64,000 bases of DNA from JAWLGZ01 sp041690635 (GTDB taxonomy: Bacteria; Pseudomonadota; Gammaproteobacteria; Thiohalomonadales; Thiohalomonadaceae). Both the position numbers and the translations under genes were made by a program. The stretch covers positions 248,001 through 312,000 of the forward strand of contig JAWLGZ010000004.1 of the NCBI GenBank assembly GCA_041690635.1, written 5' to 3'. The notes beneath the pieces are model-generated. The model saw nothing but the letters and a program-made list of their open reading frames with translations. It was not told the DNA's origin and did not search any database. Position 1 is the first letter of the stretch. Every line of letters begins with the position of its first letter. This document shows positions 57,808 through 64,000 of this stretch, in pieces.

Positions 57808-58623
57808 TTACTCGCTCACTGCCAAAATTACGTGCGGCGCCTTCACCAGGGCGCAGGCCGGCACGCCTTGCTTCAGGTCCAGATCCTTGATGCTGTCGTT
57901 GGTCACCACAGCGGCGATGCGGCGCCCACCCGCCAGTTCGATGATCACCTCACCGTTGATCTGACCCTCCCGGCACAGCACCACCGTCCCGCAGAGCCGG
58001 TTGCGTGCGCTGGTGCGCATTCCCCCGTCACCGGTGGTGACGATGACCCAGGAGGCCTTGATGAGGGCGAACACCTCCTTGCCCACGGCCAGGCCCAGGT
58101 TGGTCACGCTCTCCTCAGTGACAATGGCCACCAACTCCTCACCGCCGGGCAGGGCGATCACCACTTCGGCGTCCACCGGACCGCTCTTCAGGCGCGTGAT
58201 GCACCCCTGAAACTGATTGCGCGCACTGCTCTTCATCGCCAACCTCCGCATCAACGGGTAGAACTGCGCAAAATCATCCACCCCCTGGCCGAGCCGGCGC
58301 AGAAAGCCCTGGTACTCCTGCTCCGCCGCCTTGAACACCTCAATCAGCCGGCGACCATGGTCGGTAAGCTGCGTGCCGCCGCCGTGGCGTCCACCGGCGC
58401 TGCGCCGCACCAGCGGCTCATCGGCCAGGTTGTTCATCGCATCCACCGCATCCCATGCCGCCTTGTAGCTCATGCCCATGGCGCGCGCCGCCTGACTGAT
58501 GGAGCCGGTCGCGGCGATCTGTTCCAGCAGCTCGATGCGGCCATGGCCGAGAAATGGCCGCTCGCCCCGGTTGAGCCAGAACCGTCCGGATACCCCCACC
58601 TTTCCACTCTTGCGCCGTGCCAT
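57808..58623 (-). CDS. modE: Molybdate-responsive regulator ModE (271 aa)
   Basis: N-terminal winged helix (ELLEQIAATGSISQAARAMG, MSYKAAWDAVDAMN) and two Mop/TOBE domains (about 130-200 and 205-271, SARNQFQGCITRLKSG and SARNRLCGTVVLCREG). It senses molybdate and controls modABC. Its gene lies 76 bp before modA on the same strand. A second ModE box precedes it, so it probably controls itself. Confidence 0.93.
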   Translation of the reverse strand: MARRKSGKVGVSGRFWLNRGERPFLGHGRIELLEQIAATGSISQAARAMGMSYKAAWDAVDAMNNLADEPLVRRSAGGRHGGGTQLTDHGRRLIEVFKAAEQEYQGFLRRLGQGVDDFAQFYPLMRRLAMKSSARNQFQGCITRLKSGPVDAEVVIALPGGEELVAIVTEESVTNLGLAVGKEVFALIKASWVIVTTGDGGMRTSARNRLCGTVVLCREGQINGEVIIELAGGRRIAAVVTNDSIKDLDLKQGVPACALVKAPHVILAVSE

Positions 58624-58639
58624 ATATCAACCGTTCCAA

Positions 58640-58663
58640 CGCTATATTTTTCCGTATATAACG
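58640..58663. promoter_or_regulatory. ModE-binding site upstream of modE
   Basis: CGCTATATT, TTTCCG, TATATAACG. It has the same 24-bp layout as the modA site and ends 17 bp before the modE start codon, an autoregulation position. Confidence 0.82.
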
Positions 58664-58777
58664 CCTGCCGGAGCGGAATGGCAAGCCGTCACGTCGACTC
58701 CCGTCGGACAATCCCGTTGTGTCGGTGAGTTAACGTCATCACAACGAACGCAGCAGCACCGCGTCACAAAAAAAAAA

Positions 58778-59044
58778 TCAGTCGTCCGCTTCCACCTCGG
58801 CCACCACTACCCCCGCGGCATTGGCAAAGTCATTGGTGAGCGCCAGGCATCCGGCGCCGGCACCGACCAGGTAGAGGTTGATACCAACCGCCTGCGCCAC
58901 CGGATTCGCCGCGGCGCTTACGTCGTCATCGCTGCACCAGGTGAAGCGGACATCCGGGAAATGTTCCAGCAGCGACTGCCGACGGTCGGGATGCCTCCCG
59001 TCGAGGAGAGTGGCCACCTCCGCGATCATCACCTCGCTGATCAC
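58778..59044 (-). CDS. Small nif-associated protein of unknown function, DUF6129-like (88 aa)
   Basis: The start is GTG 59044, overlapping the nifY stop as GTGA, so it belongs to the nif operon. Segments ISEVMIAEVATLLDG, VRFTWCSDDDV, INLYLVGAGAGCLALTND and VVVAEVEADD resemble DUF6129, small proteins found beside nif genes; the name is from memory and not certain. The acidic C-terminus is followed by a run of T in the mRNA direction. Role unknown. Confidence 0.6.
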   Translation of the reverse strand: MISEVMIAEVATLLDGRHPDRRQSLLEHFPDVRFTWCSDDDVSAAANPVAQAVGINLYLVGAGAGCLALTNDFANAAGVVVAEVEADD

Positions 59045-59751
59045 GCATCTTCCTCCGTCCGCTCGAACAACACCCGCTCCTCGGCCCCCTTGCCCATCAC
59101 CTTGGCCAGCCACGGCGGCGGCGTGCCGCCGAGCACGGGTTGCAGGGCGGAAACCTCGCTCCGTGCGTCGCCGCCATTGGGGAACTTGATCGGATGGATA
59201 TCCTGTTTGACGACCTTGGCCGCGGCCGGGCCGCCGATGGAGACCACCATCAGCACATGACAGTCGGCGATCTGCGCAGCCCGTTCGGCGTTCTTGTCAT
59301 CCGCCCGGACACCGCCCGCGGCCGAGCGGATGTCGACAAGCCGCGTCTGGTCCGGGGAGACCTGATAGACCAGAAACCGGGCACAGGAGCCGAAGTGCCC
59401 GTCGAGCCGCTCCGCGCTGTTGGAGGCCACCGCGACCCGAATCGAGCCGGGCATCCCCCAATCCGCATAGGGCTCGGTCGTGGGTAACTGCTCGTCCACC
59501 TCAACCTGCGCCTTACCCCACAGGTAATCGAGCGCCTGCTTCATCGCGGGCAACGGCACATCGCCCAGGGCGGCGTCGGCGGCCGACCCGAGTTCCCGCA
59601 CGGTCAATCGACCTAGCTTCTCTTCGGTGAGCGGCAGGCCCAAAGCCTCCACCAATACCTTCATCAGCAGCGCCGCGTCGGTATCGGGGAGGGCCCGGGC
59701 CGCCAGCCCGATTCGAAGCGCCGCATCCGGTGAGAGTTGCTGAGCGCTCAT
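59041..59751 (-). CDS. nifY: NifY, dinitrogenase iron-molybdenum cofactor-binding protein (236 aa)
   Basis: N-terminal helical domain typical of NifY (AALRIGLAARALPDTDAAL), then the NifX/NifY/NafY cofactor-binding fold: VAVASNSAERLDGHFGSCARF, VDIRSAAGG and IADCHVLMVVSIGGPAA, with the conserved His in the HFG loop. It binds FeMo-co or apo-dinitrogenase during maturation. ATG 59751 has GAGG at good spacing. Confidence 0.85.
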   Translation of the reverse strand: MSAQQLSPDAALRIGLAARALPDTDAALLMKVLVEALGLPLTEEKLGRLTVRELGSAADAALGDVPLPAMKQALDYLWGKAQVEVDEQLPTTEPYADWGMPGSIRVAVASNSAERLDGHFGSCARFLVYQVSPDQTRLVDIRSAAGGVRADDKNAERAAQIADCHVLMVVSIGGPAAAKVVKQDIHPIKFPNGGDARSEVSALQPVLGGTPPPWLAKVMGKGAEERVLFERTEEDA

Positions 59752-59761
59752 TGTATTCACC

Positions 59762-59962
59762 TCAGGCTTCGACCGGGAGGATGCAGTTGTCGACCGCGCA
59801 CTCCATCACGCACTGGGGCTCGTCGAACTCCCCTTCGCACTCGGTGCAGGTCGCCGCGTCGATGACATACAGCCCCCTCTTCTTCTGCACCGCGCCGGTT
59901 GGGCAGACCGGCATGCAGTCGCCGCAGGAGGTGCACTCTTCTTCAACGATATACATGGCCAT
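59762..59962 (-). CDS. 2[4Fe-4S] ferredoxin of the nif cluster (66 aa)
   Basis: Two cluster motifs: CTSCGDCMPVCP and C-terminal CTECEGEFDEPQCVMEC, the second with the longer insertion (CxxC-x8-CxxxC) typical of Alvin-type ferredoxins. It probably passes electrons to nitrogenase or its maturation. It lies between nifT and nifY and its start (MAMYIV) is at ATG 59962. Confidence 0.88.
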   Translation of the reverse strand: MAMYIVEEECTSCGDCMPVCPTGAVQKKRGLYVIDAATCTECEGEFDEPQCVMECAVDNCILPVEA

Positions 59963-59985
59963 TTCACGTCTCCTCAATGAATGAT

Positions 59986-60108
59986 CACCGCAGAGGTCGC
60001 AGAGAACGCAGAGGATTTCCAAATCGCACATCTCTGTGTCCCCTCGGCTGCTTCCTGCACTGCCGTACCTCCCGCATCCATGCAGCAGCCGTGTGACTCT
60101 GCGGTGAT
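59986..60108. repeat. Intergenic CGCAGAGG-type inverted repeat (nifT-ferredoxin spacer)
   Basis: CACCGCAGAGGTCGCAGAGAACGC and its partner TGACTCTGCGGTGAT (60095-60108), with an inner ATCTCTGTGTCCCCTC. The left arm has CGCAGAG units at 9-bp steps. The centre differs from the other copies. Confidence 0.75.
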
Positions 60109-60115
60109 GAAATGT

Positions 60116-60328
60116 TCAAAGTCGTTTGGCTCGAACCGTGATCGGCAGCCTCGGTGCCGGTTCCAGCGGCTCCAGGAAAAACCTGGAACCGTCCGCCAGC
60201 TCCACCTCACCGCCCCACTTCTCGGGAGTGTCGAACTGCATGGACACAATGTTCTCCTCCAGGTCCTTCTTCGCCACGTACATGGACATGGCGCCCTGGG
60301 CATCCTTTCTAATCATCACGCTCGGCAT
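60116..60328 (-). CDS. nifT: NifT/FixU family protein (70 aa)
   Basis: MPSVMIRKDAQGAMSMYVAK (beginning) and WGGEVELADGSRFFLEP match NifT, a small beta-rich protein always found near nifDK whose role is not settled. ATG 60328 is chosen; the frame upstream is the GCTTCACG-rich spacer. It lies between nifK and the ferredoxin. Confidence 0.93.
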   Translation of the reverse strand: MPSVMIRKDAQGAMSMYVAKKDLEENIVSMQFDTPEKWGGEVELADGSRFFLEPLEPAPRLPITVRAKRL

Positions 60329-60419
60329 GGTTGACCTCCATTCGCCGCTGCGCCCGGGTGAAGCGCCAGGCAGGCAGTGCATATCGCCGCTTGACGCTTC
60401 ACCCTTCACGCTTCACGCC

Positions 60420-61991
60420 TTAGCGCACCAGGTCGTAGTTGTAGTCGGTGGTACCCATGCCCATGGTCTCCTGGTCGAGCTGCTCCAGGACCGCGTTGAC
60501 CAAGGTGGTGAGGATGTACATCGAACCCTCGTAGCCCATGGTGGTCATGCGGTGAAGGTGGTGGCGATCGAAGATCGGGAAGCCGATGCGGATGAGTGGA
60601 ACCTCGAACTCCCTGCCCTTGTAGAGCGTGTCGCGCTGGATGAACTTGCCGTAGCTGTTGCCGATCATGAAGTCCGGCTTGTTGGTGAAGACCAGTGAAC
60701 GGAAGTGCCACAGATCCTTCCCGATGTGCACTTCGCTCTTCTGCCCGTACGGGGAGGCCTCGAGCATCTTCTTCATCGCCTTCATCCAGCGCTTGTTGCC
60801 GTTGTTGGCGAGGATATCAGTCGGCTCACAGCCCAACTCCAGCAGAAACTTGGTCATGCCCATGACGTAGTCGGGGTCGCCGTAGAGGGCAAACTTCTTG
60901 CCGTGCAACCAGGCGTGGGAGTCGGTCATCATGTCGACCAGGCGGCCGCGCTCCAGCTCCAGACTGGCCGGGATCGCCTTGCCAGTGACCTCGGAGACCT
61001 TCATCAGGAACTCATCGGTCCACTCCAGGCCCATCGGGATGTTGAGCTTCGGCACCTCGTGCTTCCAGGTCGCCTCCGCAAACTTCTTGGTCTTGTCGAG
61101 CTGCCATGGCTGGAGCAGGAAAGTGGTCTTGGCGTTGGGCGCGTCCTTGATCTCCTCGATGGTGGTGCCGCCGGCATACATGCGGTACTGACCGTCGGCC
61201 GGGGTGTCCAGCACCTCGGAGGGGTCGGAGAGCAGGCTGTAGTCGACACCCATCTCGGCCATCATCCGCTTGATGACGCGGTAGTTACCGAGGTAGGTCT
61301 CAAAGCCGGGGACGAAGTTGACCTTGCCGTTCTTGCCAACCTCCTTGCCCTCCATGTGGTTGAGGGTAAAGTACCGGGCCATCCCCTCGAACATGTTGTC
61401 CCACCCGGTGGTGTGGCTGCCGACGAAGCTCGGTGTGTGGGCGAACGGGGTCGGGAACTCCTCCGGGATCCGGCCATCCTTCTTGGAGTTACCGATGAAG
61501 GCGTTCAGGTCGTCACCGATCACCTCGGCCATACAGGTGGTGGAGACCGCGATTATGTCGGGCTTGTAGAGCGCCTTGGCGTTCTCGAGACCGGCGAACA
61601 TATTCTTCTGGCCACCGAACACCGCGGCATCCTCGGTCATGGAGTCGGAAACACAGGCGACCGGCTCCTTGAAATGGCGATTGAAGTAAGTGCGGAAGTA
61701 GGCCACACAGCCCTGGGAGCCGTGTACGTAGGGCAGGGTCTTCTCGAACCCGAGCGCACAGAGCACGGCGCCCAGCGGCTGACATGCCTTGGCCGGGTTG
61801 ACTGTCAGCGCCTCGCGCTGGAAGTTGAGCTCCTTGTACTCATCGGTGGTGGTCCACTGGAAGATCTCGTCGATCTTCTCCTGTGGATAGGCCTCCTCGT
61901 AGTCGGTCTTCTTGCGCGCCAGCACATCCTTGTATTCGTCATCCCGGAACAGCGGATAACAAGGTTTGATCTTCTCGGCAGTCTGGGTCAT
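60420..61991 (-). CDS. nifK: Nitrogenase MoFe protein beta chain NifK (523 aa)
   Basis: P-cluster cysteines in AKACQPLGA (about 70), HGSQGCVAYF (about 95) and STTCMAEVIGDD (about 153), all in the expected order. Forms the alpha2beta2 dinitrogenase with NifD. ATG 61991 is chosen over an upstream extension of 12 residues. The stop lies 91 bp before nifT. Confidence 0.97.
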   Translation of the reverse strand: MTQTAEKIKPCYPLFRDDEYKDVLARKKTDYEEAYPQEKIDEIFQWTTTDEYKELNFQREALTVNPAKACQPLGAVLCALGFEKTLPYVHGSQGCVAYFRTYFNRHFKEPVACVSDSMTEDAAVFGGQKNMFAGLENAKALYKPDIIAVSTTCMAEVIGDDLNAFIGNSKKDGRIPEEFPTPFAHTPSFVGSHTTGWDNMFEGMARYFTLNHMEGKEVGKNGKVNFVPGFETYLGNYRVIKRMMAEMGVDYSLLSDPSEVLDTPADGQYRMYAGGTTIEEIKDAPNAKTTFLLQPWQLDKTKKFAEATWKHEVPKLNIPMGLEWTDEFLMKVSEVTGKAIPASLELERGRLVDMMTDSHAWLHGKKFALYGDPDYVMGMTKFLLELGCEPTDILANNGNKRWMKAMKKMLEASPYGQKSEVHIGKDLWHFRSLVFTNKPDFMIGNSYGKFIQRDTLYKGREFEVPLIRIGFPIFDRHHLHRMTTMGYEGSMYILTTLVNAVLEQLDQETMGMGTTDYNYDLVR

Positions 61992-62052
61992 CTCGTTTCT
62001 CCTGCCGCGCCACTCATCCGTGGACAACGGCTCTGAGGATAATCTGTCATTT

Positions 62053-62132
62053 CCACCGCAGAGGTCGCAGAGATCACAGAGGAAACCGGTTCGAACTCAT
62101 CTGTCTCTGCGTCCTCCGCGTCCTCTGCGGTG
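62053..62132. repeat. Intergenic CGCAGAGG-type inverted repeat (nifD-nifK spacer)
   Basis: CCACCGCAGAGGTCGCAGAG, ATCACAGAGGAAACC on the left; CTCTGCGTCCTCCGCG and TCCTCTGCGGTG on the right. It is the clearest case of 9-bp units (CGCAGAGGT, CGCAGAGAT, CACAGAGG). Confidence 0.8.
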
Positions 62133-62146
62133 AATGCCTTTTCGGT

Positions 62147-63625
62147 TTACTCGTTGACCGCCTTTGCAGGCGCCTCGCCGGAGGACTTCTTCCACGGCGC
62201 GGTCATACGGTCCCAGGTGGGGCTGTTCAGGGTCATGTCCATGTCACGGGCGAAGATGGCGAAGCCGTCATAGCCGTGGTATGGACCGGAGTAGTCCCAG
62301 CTGTGCATCTGGCGGAAGGGGATCCCCATCTTCTGGAAGATGTACTTCTCCTTGATGCCGGAGCCGATGAGGTCGGGTTTCACCCGCTTGACGAACTCCT
62401 CGAACTCGTAGCCGGTCACGTCGTCGTAGATCAGGGTGGCGTTGCCCATGTCCTTGATGGTGCGGTCGTAGTCGTCATTGTGGGCGAACTCGTAACCGGT
62501 ACCGACCACCTCCATGCCGAGGTCCTCGTAGGCGCCGATGACGTGGCGCGGACGCAGGCCGCCGACGTAGAGCATCACCCGCTTGCCTTCGAGGCGCGGC
62601 TTGAACTTGGCGATGATGTCGTTCATCAGCGGGGTGTACTTCGCGATGACCTTCTCCGCCCCTTCCTTGATCTTGTCGTCGAAGTGGGCGGCGATGGCGC
62701 GCAGGGACTCGGCAATCTTGGTCGGGCCGAAGAAGTTGTACTCCATCCACGGAATCCCGAACTTCTCCTCCATGTGTCGGGAGATGTAGTTCATGGAGCG
62801 GTAGCAGTGGAGCAGGTTGAGCTTGACCGCCGGGGTCTTCTCCATCTCGGCGATGGTGCCGTCGCCGGACCACTGGGCGACCACGTTCAGGCCCATCTCC
62901 TCCAGCAGGATGCGGGATGCCCAGGCATCGCCGCCGATGTTGTAGTCGCCGAGAATCGCCACATCGTAAGGCCCCGCTTCGGGCAACTTGCCCTCGCGGC
63001 GGCCCAGGGCGTGGTCGCGAATGGCATCGTTGGCGATGTGGTGACCCAGCGACTGGGAGACACCGCGAAAGCCCTCGCAACGCACCGGAATGACCGGCTT
63101 GCCCGCTTCTGCCGCCGCCTTCTTGGCAACCGCCTCGATGTCGTCGCCGATGAGACCGATGGGACACTCGGACTGCACCGAGATCCCCTTGTTCAACGGG
63201 AACAGAGTCTCGATCTCCTCCATGATCCTGGCCAGCTTCTTGTCGCCGCCGAAGACGATATCCTTCTCCTGGAAGTCGGAGGTGAAGTTCATGGTGCCGA
63301 AGGTGTTCACACCGGTGGTACCGACGTAGTAGTTGCGGCGCCCTGCCCGGGAGTACTGACCGCAGCCGACCGGGCCATGGGAGATGTGGATCATGTCCTT
63401 GATCGGACCCCATACCACACCCTTGGAGCCGGCGTAGGCGCAGCCGCGGATGGTCATCACACCGGGTAGCGACTTCTTGTTGGAGGTGATGCACTTCTTC
63501 GACTGTTCGACGCTCTGGTCGTTAACGGTGAGATGCTTGGCGCGACTCTTCTTCGCGTCCTCGGGGTAGACCTCCAGCACCTCCTGAATGAGGGCCTCGG
63601 TCTCTTCACGGGTCATCGTTGTCAT
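62147..63625 (-). CDS. nifD: Nitrogenase MoFe protein alpha chain NifD (492 aa)
   Basis: P-cluster ligands in MTIRGCAYAG (62-type Cys), HGPVGCGQYS (88-type) and SECPIGLIGDD (154-type). FeMo-co is held by the Cys in LLHCYRSMNYIS (275-type) and the His in RQMHSWDYSGPYHG (442-type). This is the molybdenum form (no V/Fe-only features). ATG 63625 is chosen. The 155-bp spacer to nifK contains a repeat. Confidence 0.97.
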   Translation of the reverse strand: MTTMTREETEALIQEVLEVYPEDAKKSRAKHLTVNDQSVEQSKKCITSNKKSLPGVMTIRGCAYAGSKGVVWGPIKDMIHISHGPVGCGQYSRAGRRNYYVGTTGVNTFGTMNFTSDFQEKDIVFGGDKKLARIMEEIETLFPLNKGISVQSECPIGLIGDDIEAVAKKAAAEAGKPVIPVRCEGFRGVSQSLGHHIANDAIRDHALGRREGKLPEAGPYDVAILGDYNIGGDAWASRILLEEMGLNVVAQWSGDGTIAEMEKTPAVKLNLLHCYRSMNYISRHMEEKFGIPWMEYNFFGPTKIAESLRAIAAHFDDKIKEGAEKVIAKYTPLMNDIIAKFKPRLEGKRVMLYVGGLRPRHVIGAYEDLGMEVVGTGYEFAHNDDYDRTIKDMGNATLIYDDVTGYEFEEFVKRVKPDLIGSGIKEKYIFQKMGIPFRQMHSWDYSGPYHGYDGFAIFARDMDMTLNSPTWDRMTAPWKKSSGEAPAKAVNE

Positions 63626-63675
63626 TCTGCTCTCTCCTTCACGCCGCCCAATCCGGCGGACGATTGGATTACGGT

Positions 63676-63745
63676 TTGCCACCTGGAGGCGCAGAGTTCA
63701 CAGAGAAGGACTTCGCCCCTGTTCTCCCCTGCGCCTCCGTGGCGA
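63676..63745. repeat. Intergenic repeat of the CGCAGAG family (nifH-nifD spacer), divergent
   Basis: TTTGCCACCTGGAGGCGCAGAG, TTCACAGAGAAGG faces CCCTGCGCCTCCGTGGCGAA. The arms are more diverged (CTGGAGGCGC instead of CGCAGAGGT) but the layout is the same. Confidence 0.6.
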
Positions 63746-63751
63746 ATCTTC

Positions 63752-64000
63752 TCAGGCGTTGACGGCCAGCTCCTCAGCGGTCTTGCCGACGATGGACTCG
63801 TCCTCCTCCTCGAGGATGCCGAAGCTCATCATCACCTCTTCGAGCTCGTCCATGGTCAGCGGGGTCGGGATGACGAACATCTTGTTGTTGATGACCTTCT
63901 GGGCCAGCGCGCGATACTCGTCAGCCTGCTTCGCCTTCGGGTTGTACTCGATGACGGTCATGCGGCGAATCTCGGCGCGCTGCACCTCGTTGTCGCGGGG
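63752..64000 (-). CDS. nifH: Nitrogenase iron protein NifH, C-terminal part (runs off the window)
   Basis: The visible 82 residues hold VQRAEIRRMTVIEYNP, YRALAQKVINNKMFVIPTP and the C-terminal LEEVMMSFGILEEEDESIVG, the conserved end of NifH. The catalytic P-loop and cluster cysteines lie beyond position 64000. It starts the nifHDK order on this strand. Confidence 0.95.
   Translation of the reverse strand, partial: PRDNEVQRAEIRRMTVIEYNPKAKQADEYRALAQKVINNKMFVIPTPLTMDELEEVMMSFGILEEEDESIVGKTAEELAVNA

Noticed and set aside
61991..63751. Sigma-54 (GG-N10-GC) promoters in the nif spacers
   Set aside because: No convincing TGGCAC-N5-TTGCA pair in the nifH-nifD or nifD-nifK spacers; the nif promoter is probably upstream of nifH, outside the window.

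Overview
The window is GC-rich chromosomal DNA that most likely comes from a sulfur-oxidising, nitrogen-fixing gammaproteobacterium. The evidence is a soxKXAYZ-B cluster without soxCD, the molybdenum nitrogenase genes nifHDK with nifT, a ferredoxin and nifY, a type II secretion operon, and the infC-rpmI-rplT-pheS-pheT-ihfA block in the order usual for gammaproteobacteria. A lineage related to Chromatiales or Thiohalomonadales is plausible, but that is inference from gene content only.

Positions 1-9695 are filamentous-phage (Inoviridae-type) DNA. One complete 8265-bp prophage (1431-9695) is preceded by the last 1430 bp of a second, identical copy, so the phage is a tandem array that continues past the left edge. 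The right end rebuilds a near-perfect dif site (9678-9705), so integration used the host XerC/XerD recombinases. The phage carries a repressor, two small zinc-ribbon proteins, an HUH replication initiator, an ssDNA-binding protein, two tiny coat proteins, a pVIII-like major coat protein, a pIII-like adsorption protein, a pVI-like protein and a Zot/pI assembly ATPase, plus a lysogeny-type accessory region. Two features stand out. The attachment site lies inside the repressor gene. The phage genome also carries eight copies of a 42-bp dyad (TTGGTGACA, then a centre that is CCWGG in six copies, then TGTCACCAA), mostly at gene boundaries.

Positions 9706-22008 hold an MCE-type lipid transport set without its ATPase, an outer-membrane-protein remnant, a flavin disulfide oxidoreductase, a PAS/GAF/GGDEF/EAL protein, a KaiB-like protein with a response regulator and histidine kinase but no KaiC, a divergent cis-prenyltransferase, and mtaB. 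Positions 22206-36355 are one long gsp operon (C-D-E-F, then G-N). A small secreted protein and a subtilisin-like protease with a GlyGly-CTERM tail sit between gspF and gspG, and the operon ends with a rhombosortase. The secretion machine, a cargo protein and the tail-processing enzyme are therefore encoded together.

Positions 36459-44567 carry the periplasmic Sox thiosulfate-oxidation genes and a TtrSR-like sensor/regulator pair that probably senses a sulfur compound, then a voltage-gated-type ion channel. Positions 44687-53596 are translation and housekeeping genes with tRNA-Pro(GGG) and tRNA-Val(GAC); infC starts at an AUC codon. Positions 53814-64000 hold a thioredoxin/DsbD-like membrane protein, modE-modABC with two ModE boxes, and the nif cluster. 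Molybdate uptake thus lies directly next to the molybdenum enzyme that needs it. Several host intergenic spacers, three of them between nif genes, contain a family of imperfect inverted repeats built from CGCAGAGGT-like 9-mers.
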